Shown piece after piece: positions 44,119 to 52,431 of a DNA stretch of 64,000 bases; positions within the stretch are counted from its first letter, which is position 1; each line of letters begins with the position of its first letter. Both the position numbers and the translations under genes were made by a program. The notes below the pieces were generated by a model, which was not told the origin of the DNA, did not search any database, and saw only the letters and a list, made by a program, of their open reading frames with translations. Source of the stretch: Paenibacillus sp. 1001270B_150601_E10 (GTDB taxonomy: Bacteria; Bacillota; Bacilli; Paenibacillales; Paenibacillaceae); the NCBI RefSeq assembly GCF_015558675.1, contig NZ_JADMOL010000006.1:161634-225633 (forward strand), written 5' to 3'.

Positions 44119-44961
44119 TTATACGCTCGAAGCTGTCGATATCTTTCTCACGGGAAAATACACCTCTGTAATCATAACTGCTGGAGTAGAGGTTTGATGA
44201 GGATCGGTGACATACACCTCATAAGGGTAATTCATCAGTTCATAGCCTTCCTGTTCGATCCATTCCCGAAGTGTGGCATATACAGAGGTGAGCTCTGCGT
44301 AATTCCCTTTTAGGACGGACTTCGCACATAATCCGCCTGCGAAGACTCTCGTTCCCCTGACAGCTTCCTGGATCGGGATTGCAAATTCTGTATCGTTGCC
44401 GGCAGGATTGTACTCTGGGCTGTGATAGATGGCCATTGGAGTACCAAGGATGGTTAATTGTTCGGTCGCAATCTTCTCATACAGCATCTGAAAATACATG
44501 CCGTATCCGGCTGCATAATCGCTGCTGCTCATCATCTGGCGAGTATATAGGATATTTCTTGATGATGCTTCCACGAGTTCAACCTCAATTTGATCAAGGT
44601 ATGACATCAGGGAGAAGCCCTCCTCCATGTTTCGAATATCGCTGTTCATCTGATGAAGTGTTGCCTCAAGAGCTGCCAGCTGTTGCTCGATGTGTTTCTT
44701 TTTTCGAATAAGCGCGCAATGCAGCTTTTCCTCTGATTGGTCCTCATTCCACTCTAGCAGGCTTTTAATCTCGTCCAGTGAAAAAGAATACTTTTTTAAG
44801 CGGTTAATATATAGCAGTTTCTTCAACTGGCCGATGGAATAGTATCGGTAACCGTTATGCGGATTTGTCTCATCAGGTCTAATCAATCCGATCTCGTCAT
44901 AATAGCGAAGTGTTTTGGTAGAAACGCCGCATATCTTTGAAAATTCACCAATAGATAGCAT
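44119..44961 (-). CDS. MerR-family regulator with GyrI-like effector-binding domain (BmrR-like)
   Basis: A 280-residue regulator: N-terminal winged helix MLSIGEFSKICGVSTKTLRY and YDEIGLIRPDETNPHNGYRY, then the dimerisation coiled coil (KKHIEQQLAALEATLHQMNS), then a drug-binding domain (VEVYVTDP-like end: NYPYEVYVTDPHQTSTPAVM) as in BmrR and TipA relatives. It senses a ligand and twists an over-long promoter spacer to activate transcription. Its own promoter at 45031-45061 has exactly such a 19-bp spacer with an inverted repeat, so it is probably autoregulated together with the two downstream genes. GGAGG precedes the ATG. Confidence 0.95.
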   Translation of the reverse strand: MLSIGEFSKICGVSTKTLRYYDEIGLIRPDETNPHNGYRYYSIGQLKKLLYINRLKKYSFSLDEIKSLLEWNEDQSEEKLHCALIRKKKHIEQQLAALEATLHQMNSDIRNMEEGFSLMSYLDQIEVELVEASSRNILYTRQMMSSSDYAAGYGMYFQMLYEKIATEQLTILGTPMAIYHSPEYNPAGNDTEFAIPIQEAVRGTRVFAGGLCAKSVLKGNYAELTSVYATLREWIEQEGYELMNYPYEVYVTDPHQTSTPAVMITEVYFPVRKISTASSV

Positions 44962-45030
44962 CAGCTTCCTCCATTCCTCTTATTAGCATTTAAACAAATA
45001 TGCGTGTTGTCATGAGCATGGCTCCATTTC

Positions 45031-45061
45031 ACTATACGCATTCCCCTTAGGGGAAAGTCAA
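45031..45061 (-). promoter_or_regulatory. MerR-type promoter with 19-bp spacer and operator
   Basis: On the minus strand TTGACT (-35, 45056-45061) and TATAGT (-10, 45031-45036) are separated by exactly 19 bases instead of 17. The spacer holds the perfect palindrome TTCCCC-TAA-GGGGAA. This is the diagnostic layout for MerR-family activators, 70 bases before the merR-like start. Confidence 0.88.
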
Positions 45062-45124
45062 CGCTTTATCATGCACACCTTCATTCAACGGTTCGATTTA
45101 TGATGTTGAGTAAACAAGAACGCT

Positions 45125-45150
45125 AAAGGGAACTCGCTAGAGTTCCCTTT
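45125..45150 (-). terminator. Terminator overlapping the GNAT stop codon
   Basis: AAAGGGAACTC and GAGTTCCCTTT form a perfect 11-base stem with a 4-base loop. The hairpin includes the stop codon of the acetyltransferase gene. Confidence 0.8.
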
Positions 45151-45733
45151 TGTTGTGCTTCATATAAACCAGAGCATTAACGCCGCTCTGCTTACTGTTT
45201 TTTTGTTTGACGCGCATAAACTCCGTATATCCCATTTTTTCATACAGCTTCACGGCATTTGTATTGGTATCGGCAACTTCCAAGGCATATTCACGATAAG
45301 AAGTATGATCAAATATGTATTTCATCATAGCTGCTGCTACCCCTTGTCCCCTATTCTTTATGGAGACGGCAACAAATTCAACCATACCCATTCCGGCTGC
45401 AATCTCAAAAGGGTACGCTTTTTTCTCGAATTGTTGCTTTAAGACGAGGTACGCAATAGTTCCACGCAAGAACCCTAAGGAATTGATAAATTCCTTCCTT
45501 TCAAGATATACAGAAGATACTTTTCCATCTGTACAAGCCGTAATTCCGGCAATTTCGTTATCAATCAATGCGACATAGAACACTTCAAGATTAAACATAT
45601 GGCTGAAGGCTTTCGTTAGCTTCGCTTTATCTTTCGAAAAAAAGGTTAGCCATTGATAAAATCCATCGACGAATATTGCACTGATTTCCATCTTCGTGTC
45701 ATGCTCGAGCTCGCTCGCACGAATTATTTTCAT
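45137..45733 (-). CDS. GNAT family N-acetyltransferase
   Basis: A 198-residue acetyltransferase. Acetyl-CoA contacts lie in GMVEFVAVSIKNRGQGVAAA (motif A, RGQGVA) and the end YALEVADTNTNAVKLYEKMG is the usual beta6-alpha4 segment. The N-terminus (FVDGFYQWLTFFSKDKAKLT) is less conserved. The substrate is unknown. AAAGGAG precedes the ATG. Monocistronic, with terminators on both sides. Confidence 0.9.
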   Translation of the reverse strand: MKIIRASELEHDTKMEISAIFVDGFYQWLTFFSKDKAKLTKAFSHMFNLEVFYVALIDNEIAGITACTDGKVSSVYLERKEFINSLGFLRGTIAYLVLKQQFEKKAYPFEIAAGMGMVEFVAVSIKNRGQGVAAAMMKYIFDHTSYREYALEVADTNTNAVKLYEKMGYTEFMRVKQKNSKQSGVNALVYMKHNKREL

Positions 45734-45877
45734 CTTAACTTCTCCTTTAAATCGATTATGCTATCCTTCTATGCATCTATCCGTTCAATCATGCTCATGA
45801 TCGAAGTGAATATCACTTTCTCCAACATATACGGCTGTTAAGAGGAGAAGTGTCAGTTTCCTACACATGCCAATAAA

Positions 45878-45907
45878 AAAAGACTGCCTAACTAGGGCAG
45901 TCTTTTT
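45878..45907 (-). terminator. Terminator of the FusB-like gene
   Basis: AAAAGACTGCC and GGCAGTCTTTT form an 11-base stem with a 7-base loop just past the stop; the minus-strand tail is T-rich (TTTTTTTATTG). Confidence 0.9.
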
Positions 45908-45913
45908 ACTTGG

Positions 45914-46561
45914 CTATTTGCGAGCAGAGAGAATAAACTTCTCCAACGCTTCTGTATTGGTCATATTCTGGTTGCAAACATGATTCTCCAGACAAATATA
46001 TTGTCCAACAGATGAATAATGATCTGGCGAAGTGCTTCCAATCTTCGTCATGACAGAGAAAAAGGCAAGCTCCTGCTGCCGATTGCAAAAGAGACAGTAG
46101 CCTTTTTTATTGGTTGGTGTGATTCGTCCTTCAAGACCAACAAATTGTCCTTCAAATGGATAAATCAAAAATAATCTATTAGAAGCAATATCGATCCAGC
46201 TCAGATACGTGATATAGCGAAAGTCCAACGTTTTCAGATCAGGTGCTTTCAATTTCTTAGTCTTTGGAAACAGCTTCTGAATCTGCTTCGGCGTGATCGG
46301 TGGATATGGTTCGAGATAAGGCTCAAGCGAAGCTGCATATCTTTCGAAGTCATATGCCGTTGCAAGCGTAGAAATCGGTTCCAGCAGCCGCTCTTGATAC
46401 TCTGTTAGATCATCAAATGCTTCCATAATTGAAATTGCAGCACGATACCTCACGGTATCCAAGACACGCTGATCGGACACGGTTCGCAGTGCATGTAGAA
46501 CTTGATTCGATTGCTTTTTAATAAAGTTATATTGATGGTTTCTAATAAATGGTGTTGTCAT
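45914..46561 (-). CDS. FusB/FusC-type elongation factor G-binding protein
   Basis: A 215-residue protein of the FusB family. The helical N-terminus (FIRNHQYNFIKKQSNQVLHA) matches the four-helix domain. The C-terminal zinc domain has GYCLFCNRQQELAFFSVMTK and QYICLENHVCNQNM, giving Cys-x2-Cys and Cys-x4-His-x-Cys, the known ligand pattern, with the LIYPFEGQFVGLEGRITPTN strand before. These proteins bind EF-G and release it from fusidic-acid-stalled ribosomes; chromosomal copies may aid translation under stress. GGGG precedes the ATG. A structured leader at 46601-46699 may control it. Confidence 0.92.
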   Translation of the reverse strand: MTTPFIRNHQYNFIKKQSNQVLHALRTVSDQRVLDTVRYRAAISIMEAFDDLTEYQERLLEPISTLATAYDFERYAASLEPYLEPYPPITPKQIQKLFPKTKKLKAPDLKTLDFRYITYLSWIDIASNRLFLIYPFEGQFVGLEGRITPTNKKGYCLFCNRQQELAFFSVMTKIGSTSPDHYSSVGQYICLENHVCNQNMTNTEALEKFILSARK

Positions 46562-46600
46562 TGCTATTCAGCCCCTTATTATTCATGGATGATCATAAGG

Positions 46601-46699
46601 TGCAAAGCCCACTATTAGAAACGATAAATGGTAGTTTGGGCGATCAAGATTAATCTGTCGCACCCCACGCAAAGTATCGCCCTAAGATTAGGCTTTGCA
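46601..46699 (-). promoter_or_regulatory. Structured 5' leader of the FusB-like gene, candidate attenuator
   Basis: On the minus strand a 9-base pair (TGCAAAGCC with GGCTTTGCA, 46691-46699 and 46601-46609) encloses GGGCGAT/ATCGCCC (46638-46644, 46676-46682) and the short hairpin CCTAA-GA-TTAGG (46681-46692). CTTTGC near 46669-46674 offers a competing partner for the outer 5' arm. Some pairings exclude others, as in transcription or translation attenuators. It ends about 40 bases before the ATG. Confidence 0.45.
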
Positions 46700-46948
46700 T
46701 GAGGAATTCCTAGCTAATGAGCAAATGGATGTTGCCAACAAAAACACCCCCCTATGCATTTCATGCGAGAAGTATAGCAGGAATTGACATGCGGTGCAAT
46801 TAGATTCGGCGTCTTCTATGGCTTCCTAAAGACAAATTAAACAGGTGCAAAAATATCCATAGAAAAATTTGAACCCTTCCACAAATAATGAAATATACGA
46901 TGAATACAAGTTGTTTTTGAACAAAGCGCTAATGATTTGGAGGCAGAC

Positions 46949-48496
46949 ATGATGAAAAGAAAACCTAAAATAGCTCTGATCCTATTGCTTTCTATCCTAC
47001 TGCTCTTGTCAGGATGTGGAACAGCAAATAAGAATCAACCTGGACCTGAAGCCGGAGCGAATAATACGGCTGAAGAAAATAAAGAGAAGGAAGATGCTAC
47101 ATCGAGTGCATCTGTTGCGAATTATACACCGCTTGAGCAGTTGAAAGACAGCTATGATATTGTGATCGTCGGTGCTGGTGGTGCAGGCATGACGGCTGCA
47201 CTTGAAGCCAAGGCAGCAGGAATGAATCCTGTCATTCTCGAGAAAATGCAGGTTGCAGGCGGCAATACCAGCAAATCCTCATCTGGGATGAACGCATCGG
47301 AGACAAAATTCCAAAAGGAGCAAGGCATTTCAGATAGCAACGATTTGTTCTATGAGGAGACTTTAAAGGGTGGTCACGACACCAATGACAAAGAGCTGCT
47401 GCGCTATTTCGTTGATCACTCTGCTGATGCCATTGATTGGCTCGATACGAATGGTATTAAGCTGAATAATATTACCATTACTGGTGGTATGAGCGAGAAA
47501 CGTACACATCGACCTGAAGATGGTTCGGCTGTTGGTAAATATCTCGTGTCGGGACTCCTTAAGAAAGTTCAGGAGCAAGCCATTCCGATCTTCGTCAATG
47601 CCAATGTACAAGGAATAACCCATCAGGATGGAAAAGCAACAGGCGTTAAGGTCCTGTTCACTGAGAAAAATGAAGAAAAATCAATTGCTGCAAAGTCTGT
47701 CGTAATCACTGCAGGTGGATTCGGGGCAAACATGGAGATGATCACCAAAGTACGTCCCGATCTGGAGGGTTATGTCACAACGAACCAGGAAGGAAGCACT
47801 GGTGACGGTATTAAGATGATCGAGCAAATGGGCGGTACTACGGTAGATATGGATCAAATTCAGGTTCATCCGACGGTACAGCAGGAAAACTCTTACCTTG
47901 TTGGAGAAGCGGTACGTGGAGAAGGAGCTATTCTTGTCTCAAACGAAGGAAAGCGATTCGTTAATGAGATGGCTGCTCGCGATGCGGTAACCGCAGCGAT
48001 TAACAAACTGCCAGAGAAAAGTGCGACGCTCATCTTCGATTCGGGTGTTCGAGCACGTGCCAAGGCAGTGGAGCACTATGTGAAAATGGGCTTTGTCAAG
48101 CAAGCGGATAACATCAAGGACCTAGCGGAGCAAGTCAACGTACCAGCTGATCAATTGCAAAAGACACTCGATGGTTGGAATGCAGCAGTTAAAAATAAAA
48201 AGGATCCTGAATTCGGCCGCAAAACAGGAATGGAGCATGATTTGTCAGCAGCCCCATTCTATGCTATTAAGATCGGTCCAGGGATCCATTATACAATGGG
48301 CGGCGTTAAGATTAACACCAATACAGAAGTGCTCGACCAAAATGGCAAGCCGATCCAAGGTCTCTTTGCAGCAGGTGAGGTCACTGGCGGACTGCATGGC
48401 GAGAATCGTATCGGTGGCAACTCTGTTGCAGAGATCATCATTTTTGGTCGTCAAGCAGGTATTAAATCTGCAGAATACGCCAAGTCGGCCAAATAA
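46949..48496 (+). CDS. Flavocytochrome c-type FAD-dependent reductase, lipoprotein
   Basis: A 515-residue lipoprotein: signal with lipobox LLLLSGCGTANKNQ, a Glu/Asn-rich linker, then a fumarate-reductase-like FAD domain. FAD motif YDIVIVGAGGAGMTAALEAK; active-site segments GEGAILVSNEGKRFVNEMAA and GEVTGGLHGENRIGGNSVAE; substrate-binding ITGGMSEKRTHRPEDGSA. Unlike many relatives it has no heme or covalent-FMN domain that I can see. It probably reduces an unsaturated organic acid (fumarate, urocanate or similar) on the outer face of the membrane. ATG at 46949 with TTGGAGG upstream. Monocistronic. Confidence 0.9.
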   Translation: MMKRKPKIALILLLSILLLLSGCGTANKNQPGPEAGANNTAEENKEKEDATSSASVANYTPLEQLKDSYDIVIVGAGGAGMTAALEAKAAGMNPVILEKMQVAGGNTSKSSSGMNASETKFQKEQGISDSNDLFYEETLKGGHDTNDKELLRYFVDHSADAIDWLDTNGIKLNNITITGGMSEKRTHRPEDGSAVGKYLVSGLLKKVQEQAIPIFVNANVQGITHQDGKATGVKVLFTEKNEEKSIAAKSVVITAGGFGANMEMITKVRPDLEGYVTTNQEGSTGDGIKMIEQMGGTTVDMDQIQVHPTVQQENSYLVGEAVRGEGAILVSNEGKRFVNEMAARDAVTAAINKLPEKSATLIFDSGVRARAKAVEHYVKMGFVKQADNIKDLAEQVNVPADQLQKTLDGWNAAVKNKKDPEFGRKTGMEHDLSAAPFYAIKIGPGIHYTMGGVKINTNTEVLDQNGKPIQGLFAAGEVTGGLHGENRIGGNSVAEIIIFGRQAGIKSAEYAKSAK

Positions 48497-48536
48497 ACGA
48501 AAAAAAACTTATAACCTTTTCCCAGTTAGAAAATAT

Positions 48537-48566
48537 AAAAGCGTCCCCTAAAGTTAGGGGACGCTT
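48537..48566. terminator. Bidirectional terminator between flavocytochrome and VOC genes
   Basis: AAAGCGTCCCCTAA and TTAGGGGACGCTTT form a perfect 14-base stem with a 2-base loop between convergent genes. Confidence 0.9.
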
Positions 48567-48584
48567 TATGAACATGATAAACGA

Positions 48585-48962
48585 TTATTTCTCCATCACG
48601 GCAAAGTAGTTGTTTTCATCGTCGGCAAAGTTGAACACTCGGCCGTTAGGCATCGAGACCATTTCACCTACGGTAATGCCTTTATCCTGATAATCCTGAT
48701 ACAGCTTGTCAAGATCATGGGTGAGAAACATGATGGATGGCGTACCTAAGTTAAGCTCAGGCTCCATCTGAGCAATAAGCTGCTTGTTGTGGAGTACGAA
48801 TGATGTTTGCGCTTCTTCATTCGGAGCAATTTCAATCCATTTGAAGCCTTGGCCATTGTCTTCTTCTGATACGACAACAAAGCCTAATTTTTCCGTCCAG
48901 AATCGTAATGCTTGGTCTTGATCATTGACATACAGCATAACTTGGCCAATTTGATTGATCAT
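48585..48962 (-). CDS. VOC (glyoxalase/bleomycin resistance) superfamily protein
   Basis: A 125-residue protein of the vicinal oxygen chelate fold: QIGQVMLYVNDQDQALRFWT opens the first module, FVVVSEEDNGQGFKWIEIAP and LNLGTPSIMFLTHDLDKLY follow, and GRVFNFADDENNYFAVMEK closes it with the usual metal-site Glu replaced or shifted. Substrate not predictable. ATG at 48962 with GGGAG upstream; the ATG at 48980 is less favoured. Monocistronic. Confidence 0.88.
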   Translation of the reverse strand: MINQIGQVMLYVNDQDQALRFWTEKLGFVVVSEEDNGQGFKWIEIAPNEEAQTSFVLHNKQLIAQMEPELNLGTPSIMFLTHDLDKLYQDYQDKGITVGEMVSMPNGRVFNFADDENNYFAVMEK

Positions 48963-49130
48963 GGTTACACTCCCTATCATTCAGTTAACAGCTCTGGATT
49001 GACATATTTCACTGTTTCTTTTGGAAGAAAGAACTTGCATGTCTGTCCATCCAGAAAATGTATTCCAATTGTACGATTTCTCACAATTGTTTGCAAATAT
49101 ATTTTCATTGAAACGAAGCGTACATCATTC

Positions 49131-50108
49131 TTATGCGTTCGATCTAACCAGCCAATTGGGAGGAATAGATTCCAGCGCATCAGGCTTATGATAGCGTTTC
49201 CCGATTTCTTTAAATCGGTTGATTACATTTTCATCTAACAGCCCCTTCTGATTGGGTGCCCCATTTAACAAAAAGGTAACCTGATGACGGTTCGCATCAT
49301 GGATTTTATCCAATACCCAATCAACACTCTTCGGCTCCATATCTGGATCCGTCACTCTCCAGAACCATGTATTCGTTAAAATATTGCAGCTCGCTCCTGG
49401 TCCAGCAAACGAATCCTCTATTTCTTGGCCTGCTGCATTTTCGTAAAAAACAATATCCGTGTGCTCCAAATTCGACTCACAGCTAATATTCATAAGCAGG
49501 CATTGTGGCTGAAGCTGCTTTACCAGCGCATCTATTTCTTCAAAAGGAAGATCTTCATAGTTTGGGCCTCCCCAGTGCGCGTTCCAACCGTCAATAATGA
49601 GAAACGGGATATCGCCATATTGAGTAAGCAGCTCCTTGAGCTGATTTTTAACAAATAGCTTGTCATCTACAGTGCATTTTTTTCGGCCTATTTTGTGATG
49701 TAGATCCAACATAGAGAAGTATAATCCAGCTTCTAGCCCTTCAGCTCGAAACGCCTGAAGATATTCCTTAACGACATCCCGTGTTGAAGTTGCATTCTTA
49801 ATACAATGATCCGTGAATTGGCTCGGCCACAAGCTAAAGCCTTCATGATGTTTAGCAGTCAGAGCAGCGAATTGCATTCCTGCATGCTTGGCAGCTCGAG
49901 CCCACTGGGAACAATCGAGTTGCTCAGGATTCCAGTCTTTTGGATCGAACATATATTGTCTTGGCTCGTCATGATTCTCGTGTGCGTACTCCCAATCCTG
50001 AATGTCCGTATCAGCAAATTGAAATGTTGCGCTGTTAAAATGAATAAACATCCCTAATCTTTGATTAACAAACCAGAGTTGACGATTGATCAATGCTTGT
50101 TGATTCAT
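49131..50108 (-). CDS. Alpha-L-fucosidase-like glycoside hydrolase (GH29 type)
   Basis: A 325-residue TIM-barrel enzyme. GH29 features are LGMFIHFNSATF, FDPKDWNPEQLDCSQWARAA, AALTAKHHEGFSLWPSQFTD, ARDVVKEY-like STRDVVKEYLQAFRAEGLEA, and the nucleophile region PFLIIDGWNAHWGG. No signal peptide, so it probably acts on imported fucosyl oligosaccharides. The C-terminal beta domain of many GH29 enzymes is absent. GAAGGAGG precedes the ATG. It diverges from an AraC regulator (143-bp gap) that is likely its activator. Confidence 0.9.
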   Translation of the reverse strand: MNQQALINRQLWFVNQRLGMFIHFNSATFQFADTDIQDWEYAHENHDEPRQYMFDPKDWNPEQLDCSQWARAAKHAGMQFAALTAKHHEGFSLWPSQFTDHCIKNATSTRDVVKEYLQAFRAEGLEAGLYFSMLDLHHKIGRKKCTVDDKLFVKNQLKELLTQYGDIPFLIIDGWNAHWGGPNYEDLPFEEIDALVKQLQPQCLLMNISCESNLEHTDIVFYENAAGQEIEDSFAGPGASCNILTNTWFWRVTDPDMEPKSVDWVLDKIHDANRHQVTFLLNGAPNQKGLLDENVINRFKEIGKRYHKPDALESIPPNWLVRSNA

Positions 50109-50251
50109 GATAGTCCCTCCTTCTATTGTTCAGGCAAGGTCGTTACAGAACGTACAATATCTACTATGTTAATGCATATTAATGCCTTATACAGCTGACA
50201 ATAGCGACCTTATATAGTACAATCTCTACATGATGTGTTGAAGGAGATCTT

Positions 50252-51130
50252 ATGCTTGTTCTAGAATTTATGGTACCGCCTTTTCCTTTGCTCAGCGCAA
50301 TTGGTCACACGCAATGGCAATCAGGAATTGTGCATTATGAACGTCGATTCACTGTCTACGATATGATTATTTGCACGCAAGGTACCTTGCACATGGAGGA
50401 AGATGGTGTAAGGTACGACCTTAAGGAAGGAATGGTTCTGGTTCTTGAGCAAGGGAAGCTCCATCGCGGCTATCGACCATCCGAGTCGGAAACGGAAGTA
50501 TATTGGATCCATTTTCAATACCCATCGTCTTCTCAACCCAAGCTAGTGGATAAAAGCAGCTGGCAGCAGCCATTGCTAGAACATACGGATCAAGATATTG
50601 ATCCTCATCCAGGCATGATTGATATTCCCAAATTTGCTCCTGTAGATCTGCGTGCAGTCGTTCCGCTGCTATCAGAAATGCTGAAGCTGTACAGTATGCT
50701 AACCCCCGCTCGATCCTATGAGCTTCAGGTGAGATTTGGTCAGCTACTGCTTGAGCTGCAACACACGATGAGGCAGAAGAGCCCACAAGCAAGATCATAT
50801 TTACTTGGGGAGGAGGTAGCTTCATATCTGGAGGAGCATCTAGAGGTTCCCTTCGATTCGAAGCAAATGGAGAAAGAGATGAATTATCATTTTGATTATT
50901 TGGCTCGATGTTTGAAGCAATATACCGGCATGAGTCCTTTGCAATACAGGCATCATATGCAGGTTAATCGCGCGAAGCAGCTGCTCACTCATACCGATTG
51001 GCCTTTGATCAAAATTGGAGAACATTGTGGTTTCCAGGATAATAATTATTTTTCTCGCTTATTCAAGCGTCAAACCTCGTTTACACCAGGAGAATATCGG
51101 AGGCAGTATCAAGTGTTTCGTGTGAAATGA
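50252..51130 (+). CDS. AraC-family regulator, likely controlling the adjacent fucosidase
   Basis: A 292-residue regulator: an N-terminal cupin sensor (YDMIICTQGTLHMEEDGVRY, LKEGMVLVLEQGKLHRGYRP) and a C-terminal double helix-turn-helix (KQMEKEMNYHFDYLARCLKQ, hallmark CGFQDNNYFSRLFKRQTSFT). GAAGGAGAT precedes the ATG. It is divergent from the GH29-like gene, the standard layout of local sugar regulators in Paenibacillus. The ligand is probably a sugar; inference from context. Confidence 0.93.
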   Translation: MLVLEFMVPPFPLLSAIGHTQWQSGIVHYERRFTVYDMIICTQGTLHMEEDGVRYDLKEGMVLVLEQGKLHRGYRPSESETEVYWIHFQYPSSSQPKLVDKSSWQQPLLEHTDQDIDPHPGMIDIPKFAPVDLRAVVPLLSEMLKLYSMLTPARSYELQVRFGQLLLELQHTMRQKSPQARSYLLGEEVASYLEEHLEVPFDSKQMEKEMNYHFDYLARCLKQYTGMSPLQYRHHMQVNRAKQLLTHTDWPLIKIGEHCGFQDNNYFSRLFKRQTSFTPGEYRRQYQVFRVK

Positions 51131-51248
51131 GATTGTTTTTTATGAACTTATCAGGTCTAAAACAAAATAACCGTTTATATCACGGTTATTTTCGCTTATT
51201 CCGTTCATATAAAACAACGAGATCTAGGCTTCATTCTTACACCGTTGT

Positions 51249-51887
51249 TCATTTCTTAACGATTGCAATGGTCATCCCATCCCCAATCGGAATAAGGAGG
51301 GATTCGAGTTGAGGATGATGAGCCATCGTTTCATTGAATTTCCTCATTGTATCTGTATGACGTTTAGGTTGAGCCTCAGAATCCGCAACACTGCCTCCTG
51401 CAAGGACATTATCTGCAACGATAAGCGCACCCGGTTCTGCCAATACAAGGCAAGCGTTTAAGTAGTTCTCGTAATTTTCTTTGTCTGCATCAATAAAGAA
51501 GAACTCAAATCTTTGTTGCTCCTCGGCAAGCTTCTCAAGACTTTGCAGGGCAGCTCCCGTCATGTAAGTCACTTGATCGCTGAAGCCTGCTATGGATAGA
51601 TTGCGATAGGCAAGTTGGGCATATCTGTCCTCCAACTCCAAAGAAGTCAATTGACCTTCCTTTCCGAATCCTCTTGCAAGACAAATCCCGCTATAGCCGC
51701 CAAGTGCTCCGATCTCCAGCACTTTTTTAGCTCCTGAAATGGATACCAGCATCGTTAACAGCTTTCCAGAGGAACGAGACACGGATATGGAGGGCATCTC
51801 ATGGGCACGAATCGATGCAAGAACCTCTTCTAGAAGCTTATCTTCGAGATGAAATGTAGAATCCATGTAGTGATTAATGAGCTTCAT
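51249..51887 (-). CDS. Class I SAM-dependent O-methyltransferase
   Basis: About 212 residues. SAM-binding motif I is VLEIGALGGYSGICLARGF, the acidic motif TSLELEDRYAQLAYRNL, and the family's metal-site segment EFFFIDADKENYENYLNACL and ALIVADNVLAGGSVADSE, as in caffeoyl-CoA O-methyltransferase-type enzymes (cation-dependent). ATG at 51887 with AAAGGAA 9 bases upstream; it overlaps the end of the His/Arg-rich gene by 14 bases, so the two are coupled. A catechol-like substrate is usual in the family. Probably regulated by the palindromes at 52277-52329. Confidence 0.92.
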   Translation of the reverse strand: MKLINHYMDSTFHLEDKLLEEVLASIRAHEMPSISVSRSSGKLLTMLVSISGAKKVLEIGALGGYSGICLARGFGKEGQLTSLELEDRYAQLAYRNLSIAGFSDQVTYMTGAALQSLEKLAEEQQRFEFFFIDADKENYENYLNACLVLAEPGALIVADNVLAGGSVADSEAQPKRHTDTMRKFNETMAHHPQLESLLIPIGDGMTIAIVKK

Positions 51888-52260
51888 CTGATTCATTTCC
51901 TTTCTTGATTTCTGCTAATTCTATACGTTCTGAGTCGGCCGTCTCGCTTTGTGGAAACGCACCGCTGCGAGCCTCTACTTGTTCGCTTTCGTTAATCTCG
52001 AATAACTGGACAAACTCGTTGATCACCATATCAATGGCTTTTAATTCACCGACTAAGATGGAATGAATGGATTGAAACTCAGGCTGCTCAAGCTGTTGTT
52101 TAATTGTAGTACGCTTCAAATTCATCATCTCTAGAAAAGCAATCGCTCTGCCTCTGCGGAACGTCTTAGGTCCATGGTGCTCAGAGCGTCCTCTTCCTCC
52201 ATGCCGTTCACCGCGATGATGTCCTTCTCTCTTCATATCTTTGAATTTGTCGCTTCTCAT
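51874..52260 (-). CDS. His/Arg/Gly-rich small protein, unknown function, coupled to the methyltransferase
   Basis: About 128 residues from the ATG at 52260 (GAGGGGGAATT upstream). The first 45 residues are rich in His, Gly and Arg (REGHHRGERHGGRGRSEHHG), as in metal- or nucleic-acid-binding tails. The middle (FRRGRAIAFLEMMNLKRTTI, LVGELKAIDMVINEFVQLFE) forms two or three helices, and the C-terminus is acidic. No helix-turn-helix is obvious, though I recall similar segments beside PadR-type regulators. It is the first gene of a two-gene operon under two palindromic operators. It could itself be the repressor or a metal-responsive partner; unproved. Confidence 0.7.
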   Translation of the reverse strand: MRSDKFKDMKREGHHRGERHGGRGRSEHHGPKTFRRGRAIAFLEMMNLKRTTIKQQLEQPEFQSIHSILVGELKAIDMVINEFVQLFEINESEQVEARSGAFPQSETADSERIELAEIKKGNESDEAH

Positions 52261-52276
52261 TAGCAATTCCCCCTCT

Positions 52277-52338
52277 TGTATACAAATGTATACATCGTTC
52301 CTGTTGTTGATTGTATACGTTTGTATACATATGGTCAA
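52277..52338 (-). promoter_or_regulatory. Promoter with two 18-bp palindromic operators
   Basis: TGTATACAAATGTATACA (52277-52294) and TGTATACGTTTGTATACA (52312-52329) share perfect 7-base arms, TGTATAC/GTATACA, around 4-base centres, 35 bp apart. On the minus strand a promoter TTGACC (52333-52338), 17-bp spacer, TACAAT (52310-52315) overlaps the second palindrome. The layout suits tight repression by one dimeric regulator. Confidence 0.8.
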
Positions 52339-52402
52339 GCGTTTTATTTTATCTTGATTAATGAAGTCTGATCTCAAGGCACCGACACCATTGGAAAATA
52401 AA

Positions 52403-52431
52403 AAAGGTATGGAATTTAATCCAATACCTTT
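52403..52431 (-). terminator. Terminator overlapping the HIT gene end
   Basis: On the minus strand AAAGGTATTGGA pairs with TCCATACCTTT and is followed by TTTTATTTTCC. It overlaps the last codons of the HIT gene. Confidence 0.8.

Noticed and set aside
46601-46699. Possible cyclic di-GMP-I riboswitch before the FusB-like gene
   Set aside because: GCAAAGCC resembles a piece of the riboswitch core, but the paired helices and the conserved GGxxACGCAAAGCC context do not fit. Kept only as an unassigned structured leader.
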